DNA of 8,196 bases from an uncultured Lachnospiraceae bacterium (GTDB taxonomy: Bacteria; Bacillota; Clostridia; Lachnospirales; Lachnospiraceae): positions 1 through 8,196 of the forward strand of contig CACZQT010000522.1 in assembly GCA_902783295.1 (NCBI GenBank), in the 5' to 3' direction. Each line of letters starts with the position of its first letter. The stretch's first letter is position 1. The translations under genes and the position numbers were made by a program. Positions 1-6,167 of this stretch are shown here, in pieces. The notes beneath the pieces were generated by a model. The model searched no databases. It was not told the DNA's origin and saw only the letters and a program-made list of their open reading frames with translations.

Positions 1-3000
1 CCATTCTGGGCGTATACATAGATGGTCGTTTTCCCGGCTTTCTTTGCGGTTACCCTGCCTTTGGCCGATACAGCGGCCACGGACTTGTTGGAAGATTCAA
101 ACCGCAGGTCCAGAATCTTCTTGATTGACTTCTTGCTGTCCTTTTTCACCACAGTGGCGTTGATGGTCCAGCTCAGCCCCTTCTTCAGAGTCTTCTTCGT
201 CTCATCCGGCTTGATCTTCTCCGCATTGGTATAAGAGCCTCCGGTGGTGGCTGCATGGATCACATTCGAGGTGGCCGCGACTTTCTTGTAACCGCTCTTC
301 ATCTTGTAGGCCAGCACCAGGAACTTATAGTTCTTGCCCTTCACCAGCTTCTTGCTGCCGATCTTCTTCACCTGGAGCCTGGTCTCGGAAGTGTCGCCCA
401 GGAGCTTCATCTTATTGGACTTGCCGCTCAGGTTTCCATATACGATGTATCCCGCCGCACCTTTCACCTTGGACCAGCTGACTGTGATGGAGGTATCCGT
501 CGTCGTACCGGCCTTTACCTTAAGCGGTGCATAGGTGGATTTCGCCAGATCGGCGTCGCTCTTGCGTCTGGTGATCTCAGCCTGTCTGTTCTTGACGGAA
601 TTCTTGTCCGCGGCTTCTGCCTTCTGGATCTTTTTGATCTGCTTCAGGGCTTTATCGATCTTCGTGGAGGTGCCGGAAGGCAGCTTTGCTTTTTCTTCCT
701 TGGAGAGGGACTGATAGGCCTGGTAGGCTTCCTTCACCCTGGCCTCATCTTCTGCAGTCAGCTTGTTGACCGCAGGGATCTTTTTCACCTTTTCGTTTAC
801 CGTGGCCGCGGTCTCGGACCCGGTATGGTCGTCGGCCTTCGTCGGTTTCGTCTTCTGGTCATCGGCTTCCGTCGGTTTCGTCTTCTGGTCGTCATCCTTC
901 GCCGGTTCCGTCGGGTCCGCAGGCTGTGCCTGCTCCGAATCCTTCTCCCACCGGGCCGTTATGATCATATCTGCCGTGATATACTCAAAGTCCTTATCCC
1001 AGCCCTTGAAGATATAACCGGTCCGTTTGGGATTGGAAGGAGCCACTGCTGCTTCTCCTTCCTTTACGGTCCTGCTGGCATATGTCTTGCCCTGGCCGTC
1101 CACAAATGTGACCGTATAGGTTTTTGCGTTCACCGTCACGACACAGACAGCCGTCTTACTGCCTTCCTGCGTAGTGACCGTGATCTTCGCAGTCCCCGGT
1201 GCGGCCGCCGTCACCTTTCCGTCCTGGTCCACTTTCGCAATGCTCGGTTTGCTGCTGCTCCAGGTTACATTTTTATTTGCCGCATTACCCGGCGTAACTG
1301 TCGCTTTCAGGACGGCAGCCTCTCCCACGGTCAGTTCCAGATCCGTATCATTCAGTGTCACTCCGTTCACGGGAAGAGGTACCACCTCGACCTCGACCAT
1401 GGCAGTTTTTTTCAGGCCGGAGTTTTTCGCATAGGTCTCAGGCGCGGACAGCGTGCCGTAGCGGTTTTCATCGATCTTGTATTTCAGGTACACGATGCCC
1501 GGGGAAAGTGCCTTCAGGGTGATGCGGGAACCGCTGGTTTCCAGTTTGGCTGTGGGACTGCTGTTCAGTTCCTTTCCGGAAGCGTCGCAAAGGACCCAGC
1601 TTCCCTTCGAGGCATCGAAGCCAAAATAGGCTACCCCGTTTTCATTGAAGCCGCTCACATCCAGGTCCTTCACATTCAGGCTGTCACCGGTAACCAGTTT
1701 ATAATACTCTTCCCCTCTTTCCAGCTTTACTTCCTTCAGCGGATACAAAGGCAGAACATCTCCGATCGTACTGTATTTTCCCTCGGTAACCACCTTCAGG
1801 TTGGCTCCCTGGCCAAAAAGCGGGATCGTCGTTCCGAGTTTCCTTGTCAGGCTGGTCATTCCGCTCCGGTTCAGGATCCAGCTCCAGTCCAGATAATTAC
1901 AGATCTCATGGTCCTGGTACCATCCGTGCACCTTGCCATAGGACGAATCGTTGGAAATATGATTGTTGTTATCGCCGGACACGGCGCGCTTGTTCAGGTT
2001 CTCCGGAGCACCGTAACCACCCTCATCGTTGCCATATCCGAAGATCGTGCTGAAATTACTTCTGGTTCCCCTGATATAATTCGACGAGGAATATCCGCTC
2101 ATACTGAATATGACGACCTTATAGCGAAGCGCTACCGGGCAGGTATAGGTCGTATTCGTCGTCATATCTCTTGTCTCCAGTTCCACGATGGAACCGGTCT
2201 GAGGAGGAAGGTTGTGAGAAATGGTCACTTTGCCGCCCTTTTGCTTCTCAATGGCCTTTGAGTTCTCCCTTGCGGTCTCGATCGTCTGATTTGCGGAGAC
2301 CTCGATCTGCAGAGAGTCCTTAAAAAACATAGTGTCCGACCCGAAATTAAACTCATTGTGGATCGTCTCCGTGATAGAGATCGATTCTGTGTTGGTAATT
2401 GAGTTCTGTACCGTCTGGGTCGTCTGATCCCACAGTTCCACGGCAACATTGCTCTCCTGCCTGGATTTGTTCTCCGTATAGGAGATATCCGGATCCTTAC
2501 TTGTACCGTTCGGATCCACCGTCCTCTTCTGATCCCTGTACTCAACATTCGGGTCCACGATCGGGGTCATTTCAAAATCATAGACTGCGATCCCGTAGGA
2601 ATTATAATAATAGATGCTTCCCGAATAATTGTTCAGATGTGTGACGATATTATAGAATGCCTTTGTGTTTTTCGGATCATCCAGTTCATGCAGGGCACCT
2701 TTATCACCGCCGCCGCCTTCTTCCAGAACTTCCGCAACCGTAAAATGACTTGCACCAAGTCCCTTTCTGATCTCTTCTGCCATCGCATTGCGCAGACCAC
2801 TGAGAGAGGTTGTGCTCATAATACCGGTGCGATGGGAGTAATCATTCTGCGTACTGCCCTTGGTTTTGCTGTCCGAGGCAGCCAGCCAGTCTGACAGTAT
2901 GATCTTCCAGGATTCACTCTCGCTCTCGGAAAAATAGGTGTCCCAGCTTTTCCCATTCGGAATATTAGCTGTAATACCGGAATAATCTCCCCCCTCGTTG

Positions 3001-3281
3001 CGCCCCCATCGGAAAATCTGGTATGCCAGAGGCGCCCAGTCGCTGATTACATGCTGCGCCACTTTCTGCATATTGCTCCCATTCAGTTCCGATCCGCTGA
3101 GTTTCCAGCTGGCCGGCGGTGTCTCATAGGAAAAACCATCCAGCACGATTTTTACAGGAATATTGTTCTCATAAGTAACCGTCGCATTCGCCAGAGACGA
3201 AACCGGCATTGCGATAATCAGCAGCAGGCTCATCAAAACGCAAAGCCGCGCCGCCAGTTTTCCCTTTCTTCGCTTTCTCAT
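1..3281 (-). CDS. Secreted multidomain protein with aerolysin/ETX-MTX2-like pore-forming module and Big_2/B-repeat/FN3 tail (3' end outside window)
   Basis: 1093 codons are visible without a stop; the C-terminus lies beyond position 1. The ATG at 3279-3281 has AGGAG seven bases upstream. Residues 1-33 form a classic signal peptide (MRKRRKGK, hydrophobic core, SLANA). Residues 34-280 match no domain I recognise and are rich in W, Y, S and N. Residues about 281-392 look like an aerolysin/ETX-MTX2 pore module: two Ser/Thr-rich alternating strands (NSITNTESISITETIHNEF, later GGKVTISHNLPPQTGSIVEL) flank an amphipathic segment with FFKDSLQIEV. Residues 393-515 end in TIGDVLPLYPL. Then come an Ig-like stretch (516-633), a Big_2 domain (636-717; VTWSSSKPSIAKVD, GTAKITV), an InlB-type B-repeat (721-778; GYIFKGWDKDF), a charged tandem-repeat linker (779-825), a Lys-rich helical region (826-913), an FN3 domain (918-1014; ITVSWSKVKGAAGYIVY) and a second Big_2 domain cut by the window edge. 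The tail modules are certain. The toxin fold is a judgement from strand pattern and composition. Whether it ends in a wall anchor cannot be seen. Confidence 0.8.
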   Translation of the reverse strand, partial: MRKRRKGKLAARLCVLMSLLLIIAMPVSSLANATVTYENNIPVKIVLDGFSYETPPASWKLSGSELNGSNMQKVAQHVISDWAPLAYQIFRWGRNEGGDYSGITANIPNGKSWDTYFSESESESWKIILSDWLAASDSKTKGSTQNDYSHRTGIMSTTSLSGLRNAMAEEIRKGLGASHFTVAEVLEEGGGGDKGALHELDDPKNTKAFYNIVTHLNNYSGSIYYYNSYGIAVYDFEMTPIVDPNVEYRDQKRTVDPNGTSKDPDISYTENKSRQESNVAVELWDQTTQTVQNSITNTESISITETIHNEFNFGSDTMFFKDSLQIEVSANQTIETARENSKAIEKQKGGKVTISHNLPPQTGSIVELETRDMTTNTTYTCPVALRYKVVIFSMSGYSSSNYIRGTRSNFSTIFGYGNDEGGYGAPENLNKRAVSGDNNNHISNDSSYGKVHGWYQDHEICNYLDWSWILNRSGMTSLTRKLGTTIPLFGQGANLKVVTEGKYSTIGDVLPLYPLKEVKLERGEEYYKLVTGDSLNVKDLDVSGFNENGVAYFGFDASKGSWVLCDASGKELNSSPTAKLETSGSRITLKALSPGIVYLKYKIDENRYGTLSAPETYAKNSGLKKTAMVEVEVVPLPVNGVTLNDTDLELTVGEAAVLKATVTPGNAANKNVTWSSSKPSIAKVDQDGKVTAAAPGTAKITVTTQEGSKTAVCVVTVNAKTYTVTFVDGQGKTYASRTVKEGEAAVAPSNPKRTGYIFKGWDKDFEYITADMIITARWEKDSEQAQPADPTEPAKDDDQKTKPTEADDQKTKPTKADDHTGSETAATVNEKVKKIPAVNKLTAEDEARVKEAYQAYQSLSKEEKAKLPSGTSTKIDKALKQIKKIQKAEAADKNSVKNRQAEITRRKSDADLAKSTYAPLKVKAGTTTDTSITVSWSKVKGAAGYIVYGNLSGKSNKMKLLGDTSETRLQVKKIGSKKLVKGKNYKFLVLAYKMKSGYKKVAATSNVIHAATTGGSYTNAEKIKPDETKKTLKKGLSWTINATVVKKDSKKSIKKILDLRFESSNKSVAAVSAKGRVTAKKAGKTTIYVYAQN
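828..917 (-). repeat. 30-bp coding tandem repeat, about three copies, in the linker of the toxin-like protein
   Basis: Units lie at 828-857, 858-887 and 888-917. The first two are nearly identical and the third has diverged. They encode acidic/basic, proline-containing decapeptides of the pattern (E/K)ADD-QKTKPT. Because the unit is a multiple of three, copy-number change would keep frame and only alter the length of the spacer between the B-repeat and the helical region. Confidence 0.8.
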
Positions 3282-3286
3282 TTTTA

Positions 3287-3294
3287 CTCTCCTT
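3287..3294 (-). promoter_or_regulatory. Ribosome binding site of the toxin-like gene
   Basis: The minus strand reads AAGGAGAG here, with AGGAG seven bases before the ATG at 3281. It lies inside the 34-base gap after the stop codon of the small membrane-protein gene. That gap shows no hairpin terminator, so the two minus-strand genes probably share a transcript. Confidence 0.75.
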
Positions 3295-3315
3295 TTCTTT
3301 GTGCGTCTGCTGTCA

Positions 3316-3654
3316 TCAGTTTTTCTCTTCCTGGCTGACAGCTTCCTGCTGTCCGGTCCCTTTTCTTTTTCTTCTGTAGTAGATGACTGCTGTTACAAGT
3401 ACGCCTGCCGTAAACGCCGCCACCGCTGCCAGTACATAGCCTCCTGCGCCTTCACTCAGCATAGAGGCCCCGGCCAGTTCACCCCCGACTATAGGTCTCA
3501 GCGTGCCTGACAAACCGCGGATGAGAGCGACCAGCAGAACCATCAGACTTGCCGACAGGCTTCCAAAGGCTGCCAGCCGGTCCCGGTCTCTTTTCTTCTT
3601 CAGTTCCTTTGCTCTCCTGTGAAGAAATTGGACCCGTTCTTCATCTGTTCTCAA
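3316..3654 (-). CDS. Small two-helix membrane protein, paralogue of the sigma-operon membrane protein (TTG start)
   Basis: A 112-residue protein. The frame stays open further upstream, but a TTG at 3652-3654 has a perfect AAGGAGG six bases before it. Starting there gives the N-terminus M-RTDEERVQFLHRRAKELKKK, which aligns residue for residue with MRTNEERIAAMHSRAAELKH of the plus-strand gene at 4429-4767; both proteins are then 112 residues. A basic, probably helical N-terminal segment (1-27) is followed by a membrane helix (about 28-45), a short Gly/Ser-rich outside loop and a second helix (about 73-93), ending in a basic then acidic tail. The role is unknown. Its paralogue sits where an anti-sigma factor usually sits, so it may be a second anti-sigma-like or decoy subunit. 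No zinc-binding HxxxCxxC motif is present. Its stop lies 34 bases before the toxin-like gene, so the two are probably co-transcribed. Confidence 0.8.
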   Translation of the reverse strand: MRTDEERVQFLHRRAKELKKKRDRDRLAAFGSLSASLMVLLVALIRGLSGTLRPIVGGELAGASMLSEGAGGYVLAAVAAFTAGVLVTAVIYYRRKRKGTGQQEAVSQEEKN

Positions 3655-3660
3655 AACAGG

Positions 3661-3667
3661 CCTCCTT
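3661..3667 (-). promoter_or_regulatory. Shine-Dalgarno that fixes a TTG start
   Basis: The minus strand reads AAGGAGG, a full match to the 16S anti-SD, six bases before the TTG at 3654. The ATG codons further upstream in the same frame (at 3756 and 3702) lack such a site, and only the TTG start makes the protein match its paralogue in length and N-terminal motif. Confidence 0.8.
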
Positions 3668-3706
3668 CCCTGTCGCGATCCAGATTGCCCGATCTGTTCC
3701 ATTGCT

Positions 3707-3735
3707 CTTATATCTATAAAGATACCTGAAGGTCC
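3707..3735 (-). promoter_or_regulatory. Possible promoter of the minus-strand membrane protein/toxin operon
   Basis: On the minus strand a TATAAG (3707-3712) lies 17 bases after GGACCT (3730-3735). The -10 is acceptable but the -35 is poor. An alternative ECF-like pair, GGAACA (3695-3700), 17 bases, then CGCGA (3673-3677), would start transcription just before the ribosome binding site. Neither is convincing, and a weak sigma-A -35 could mean an activator or alternative sigma factor is needed. Confidence 0.25.
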
Positions 3736-3791
3736 GGAATTCCTCACCTTATACAAAAAATTTTTAAATCCGCCGTTCTGCCGGCTGTTTC

Positions 3792-3820
3792 TTGATTTTC
3801 ATTCCCTTAACGGATATACT
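3792..3820 (+). promoter_or_regulatory. Sigma-A-type promoter of the ECF sigma operon
   Basis: TTGATT (3792-3797) and TATACT (3815-3820) are separated by exactly 17 bases, predicting a start near 3827 and a leader of about 64 bases. The leader can form a small hairpin, CGGCTG (3836-3841) with CAGCCG (3861-3866). A housekeeping promoter implies the sigma factor is made constitutively and controlled after translation, as expected for an anti-sigma system. Confidence 0.65.
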
Positions 3821-3890
3821 GAAAAAAAGAGCGGGCGGCTGCGCAGCTCAGAAAGGAAAACAGCCGTTCAAACGGAAGTGGAAAGCGGAG

Positions 3891-4442
3891 ATGAATGACG
3901 ACGAACTATACCGGCTGTTCTTATCCGGCGATACAGCGTCCTACGACCAGCTGATGATCCGATATGGCGACAGCCTCACTTATTACCTGAACGGTTACCT
4001 TCACAATCTCCACGATGCCGAGGATCTGATGATCGAGGCTTTTGCCAGGATCATGGTCAAGGCGCCCGTGATCCGTGCGGGGAACTTCAAAGCCTATCTG
4101 TTTAAGACCGCCCGGCATCTCGCGGCACGTTTTCACGAAAGGAACCGCCATTTTCAGATCGTGGATCTGGAGGCGATCAGTGAACAGAAAGCCGACGATA
4201 TGCTTCCGGAGGATCTTTTCGCTTCGGAAGAAAGAAAGCAGGTCTTACACATCTGTCTGAACAGGATCGGCCCGGATTTCCGGGAAGCCCTGTGGCTGAT
4301 CTATTTTGAAGATATGAACTATGCAGACGCCGCCTCCGTTATGGGCGTCAGCACCAAAAAGATCGACAATCTCCTTGCCAGAGGCAAAAAGAAATTGAAA
4401 GAAGAACTGAGGAAAGAAGGATTCACGAATGCGTACGAATGA
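3891..4442 (+). CDS. ECF-family RNA polymerase sigma factor
   Basis: A 183-residue sigma-70 family protein of ECF size, holding only regions 2 and 4. Region 2 (about 8-82) includes the typical LFLSGDTASYDQL start and the HDAEDLMIEAFARI core that contacts the polymerase and -10 element. Region 4 (about 119-172) carries the helix-turn-helix NYADAASVMGVSTKKIDNLL followed by the basic ARGKKKLKEEL helix that reads the -35. I chose the ATG at 3891 because MNDDELYRLF is the canonical ECF N-terminus and the longer open frame begins at or before the predicted transcription start. Its ribosome site is unusual: GGAG abuts the ATG with no spacing, suggesting low translation. It overlaps the next gene by 14 bases, which fits a sigma/anti-sigma pair. 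The target promoters cannot be named from sequence alone. Confidence 0.92.
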   Translation: MNDDELYRLFLSGDTASYDQLMIRYGDSLTYYLNGYLHNLHDAEDLMIEAFARIMVKAPVIRAGNFKAYLFKTARHLAARFHERNRHFQIVDLEAISEQKADDMLPEDLFASEERKQVLHICLNRIGPDFREALWLIYFEDMNYADAASVMGVSTKKIDNLLARGKKKLKEELRKEGFTNAYE

Positions 4443-4767
4443 AGAAAGAATCGCCGCCATGCACAGCCGCGCCGCAGAACTGAAGCATCTGAAGAAAGAC
4501 CGTATGGGACACGTCATCCGGATCAGTGCCGCCGCCGCCTGTTTTCTGATCCTTATTTTCCTGTCTTCCGTCATGCCGAGATTTACCTCGTCTTCCCTCT
4601 CTCATTCCGCAGTTTCGGGGCTGAATGCCAGCATCTTTTCGGGAAGCAGCATAGCCGGGTTCCTGGTGGTCGGGATCATTGCTTTTCTGCTGGGCGCTGC
4701 CTTTACGATCCTTTGTTTTTATCTTAAAAAATGGCTGGATGAAAAAGGCCCCGGAGAGGAAGAATGA
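4429..4767 (+). CDS. Small two-helix membrane protein, putative cognate anti-sigma factor
   Basis: A 112-residue protein that starts inside the end of the sigma gene (ATG at 4429, AAGG eight bases upstream). The N-terminal 28 residues are charged and probably helical and cytoplasmic (MRTNEERIAAMHSRAAELKH, then KKDR). Membrane helices follow at about 29-49 and 75-99, joined by a Ser-rich outer loop of about 25 residues, with a short charged tail ending GEEE. Position, overlap and topology fit an anti-sigma factor that holds the sigma factor at the membrane until a protease cuts it, and a PrsW-type protease is encoded two genes on. It lacks the HxxxCxxC zinc motif and has no domain I recognise, so the role is inferred from context. 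The minus-strand protein at 3316-3654 is a paralogue with the same length and the shared pattern RT(N/D)EER....H.RA.EL. Confidence 0.85.
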   Translation: MRTNEERIAAMHSRAAELKHLKKDRMGHVIRISAAAACFLILIFLSSVMPRFTSSSLSHSAVSGLNASIFSGSSIAGFLVVGIIAFLLGAAFTILCFYLKKWLDEKGPGEEE

Positions 4768-5384
4768 TTGAGGATTTAATAAACATTATTCAGATCATTT
4801 TATACGGTATTTTTGCCTTCTGCTCCGCCAAGAGGGCATTTTACTCAAGAAAAAGCGAGTGGGAACTGCTCACCTTCTTTTTCTGTGCTCTTTTCCTTGG
4901 GGATCTGTACTGGGGAATGGTTATCTATTTCTATGACCGGAACCCGGTTTACTATATTTCGGAGTTGAGCTGGTACTCTGCCTATCTGTTTCTCCTGCTC
5001 ACCCTGATCAATCTGGAAAGCCGCGAAATGAAAAAAAGCCGCCGGCTGCTGGCGGCTCTTTCCTTTGTTTTCACGGGCGGCATGTGCATCTTCTTTATGA
5101 AATGGGGAGATTACGGCAGCAACATCATCTCTGCCGTCCTGATGGGGATGATCATCTGGCATTCGCTGAACGGACTGATCTGCATCAGAGGAAAAGAGGA
5201 TCAGAACAAGCGTGCTTTTTACATCGCTTCTTTTGTATTCTGCGTGCTTGAATATGCTCTCTGGATATCTTCCTGTTTCTGGATGGGAGACACTCTGCTG
5301 AATCCTTATTTCTGGTTTGATATGATGATGCCCTTATCTTTTGTTTTCCTGTACAGGGCGTTTAAAAGGGCGGTGGGCGAATGA
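4764..5384 (+). CDS. Seven-helix integral membrane protein of unknown function
   Basis: A 206-residue very hydrophobic protein whose ATG overlaps the previous stop in an ATGA; GGAGAGGA lies just upstream. Hydrophobic segments at about 5-23, 33-57, 66-85, 95-112, 119-141, 150-172 and 179-199 suggest seven membrane helices. Several helices are Trp/Tyr/Phe-rich (GDLYWGMVIYFYDRN, LEYALWISSCFWMGD, NPYFWFD). I recognise no catalytic motif or family. Lying between the putative anti-sigma factor and the PrsW protease and coupled by overlap on both sides, it may be a sensor or a regulator of proteolysis in the same membrane complex. A seven-helix sensor is a guess; a transporter-like or scaffold role is equally possible. 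Confidence 0.85.
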   Translation: MIEDLINIIQIILYGIFAFCSAKRAFYSRKSEWELLTFFFCALFLGDLYWGMVIYFYDRNPVYYISELSWYSAYLFLLLTLINLESREMKKSRRLLAALSFVFTGGMCIFFMKWGDYGSNIISAVLMGMIIWHSLNGLICIRGKEDQNKRAFYIASFVFCVLEYALWISSCFWMGDTLLNPYFWFDMMMPLSFVFLYRAFKRAVGE

Positions 5385-6016
5385 ATTATATCGAAAATGT
5401 CTATATCTGTCTCGTTGCCCCGGTACTGGTCGCCATATTCTGTGCGCGGGGAAAGAAAAGAGCGAGCCTGATCTTTCTGATCGCAGGTATGACCACCTGT
5501 CTGCTGTCCTCCTACATCAGCACATTCCTGGCCTCTTTCTATTCCATGGACCAGGCAACAGCTTCCTATGAGATCTCTCCCATGGTGGAAGAATGTATGA
5601 AGCTGGTGCCGATCCTTTTCTACCTTCTGGTCTTTGAGCCGGATACCAGGAACGCTGCCGGAAGCGTCCTGATGACGTCCCTCGGTTTCGCGACCTTTGA
5701 AAACACCTGCTGGATGACGCAGAACGGTGCCGCAAACAGCGTCTATCTGCTGATCCGGGGCTTCGGTACCGGTGCCATGCACGTGGTGTGCGGGATGATC
5801 ATTTCCGCCGGACTCCTTTTTCTCTGGAGAAAGCTCTGGCTCCGGGCTGCCGGAACCCTCGGTCTGCTGTCCCTGGCCATCACCTATCACGCCATCTACA
5901 ATCTCCTGGTTTCCCAGACCGGTCCTGCAGCAGCGGTCGGTACCGTTCTTCCTCTCCTTACGATCATCTTCAGAGAGATCTTCTACAGGAGACGGAGACC
6001 TCCCGAACCCATATAA
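5381..6016 (+). CDS. PrsW-family intramembrane protease
   Basis: A 211-residue membrane protein of the PrsW family, which is related to CPBP/ABI-type intramembrane proteases. The family motifs appear in order: PMVEECMK (67-74, with the E70-E71 pair), GFATFEN (102-108), a third helix with H134 (GAMHVVCG), and TYHAIYN (168-174, with H170 and N174). These Glu, His and Asn residues are the ones expected at the active site. In Bacillus subtilis PrsW makes the first cut in the anti-sigma factor RsiW to free the ECF factor SigW. Here the protease is in the same operon as an ECF factor and a putative anti-sigma factor, so a matching role is likely though not shown. The ATG overlaps the previous stop (ATGA) and its own ribosome site is weak, suggesting coupled translation. 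The basic C-terminus is short, and no strong terminator follows. Confidence 0.85.
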   Translation: MNYIENVYICLVAPVLVAIFCARGKKRASLIFLIAGMTTCLLSSYISTFLASFYSMDQATASYEISPMVEECMKLVPILFYLLVFEPDTRNAAGSVLMTSLGFATFENTCWMTQNGAANSVYLLIRGFGTGAMHVVCGMIISAGLLFLWRKLWLRAAGTLGLLSLAITYHAIYNLLVSQTGPAAAVGTVLPLLTIIFREIFYRRRRPPEPI

Positions 6017-6037
6017 AAGACATTCACGGCATTTCCC

Positions 6038-6066
6038 TTGAAAAACGCCGCATAAAGTTGTATATT
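6038..6066 (+). promoter_or_regulatory. Sigma-A-type promoter of the MATE gene
   Basis: TTGAAA (6038-6043) and TATATT (6061-6066) are spaced by exactly 17 bases, with a predicted start near 6073. This makes the MATE gene a separate transcription unit from the sigma operon, which ends 22 bases before the -35. Confidence 0.7.
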
Positions 6067-6070
6067 TTGC

Positions 6071-6167
6071 AGGATGTTGCAAGGCCCCGTAAAACATCTT
6101 CCAGCCGTAAGCGGCTGCAGCACAGTGCAGACCGCGGGGCCGCAGAATCCACAGAAGGAGGCATTCT
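6071..6167 (+). promoter_or_regulatory. Structured leader RNA with a predicted pseudoknot, candidate riboswitch
   Basis: The roughly 95-base leader starts with a hairpin, AGGATGTT (6071-6078) with AACATCTT (6093-6100). Its loop carries GGCCCCG (6083-6089), which is perfectly complementary to CGGGGCC at 6135-6141, giving a 7-bp pseudoknot. Between them, two hairpins exclude each other: CAGCCG/CGGCTG (6102-6107 with 6112-6117, loop TAAG), or a longer 9-bp stem of 6111-6119 with 6126-6135 that has one bulged A. The AAGGAGG (6155-6161) lies in the loop of a small AGAAT/ATTCT stem (6144-6148 with 6163-6167) just before the ATG. Such a compact pseudoknot before a MepA-like gene suggests a ligand-sensing leader. 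The guanidine-IV (mepA) class is one candidate because it precedes such transporters in Clostridia, but I cannot confirm the match. Confidence 0.5.

Noticed and set aside
255..2261. Long plus-strand open frame (668 codons) opposite the toxin-like gene
   Set aside because: Its translation is low-complexity (runs of RRFRLL and similar) with no recognisable domain. The minus strand over the same bases encodes a clear signal peptide and Big_2, B-repeat and FN3 domains, so this is a shadow frame.
3316..3654. Zinc-binding anti-sigma (ZAS) domain in the small membrane proteins
   Set aside because: Neither 112-residue protein has the HxxxCxxC motif; a single His at position 12 is conserved between them but there is no cysteine partner in the cytoplasmic segment.
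3792..3890. Longer sigma factor starting at TTG 3792
   Set aside because: The codon is part of the -35 hexamer and lies before the predicted transcription start; the extra residues are basic, without similarity to the usual ECF N-terminus.
6027..6050. Imperfect hairpin (CGGC.TTT with AAA.CGCCG) after the PrsW-like gene as a terminator
   Set aside because: The stem has a mismatch, no T-run follows, and it overlaps the -35 of the MATE promoter. It may weakly slow transcription but does not support a terminator call.
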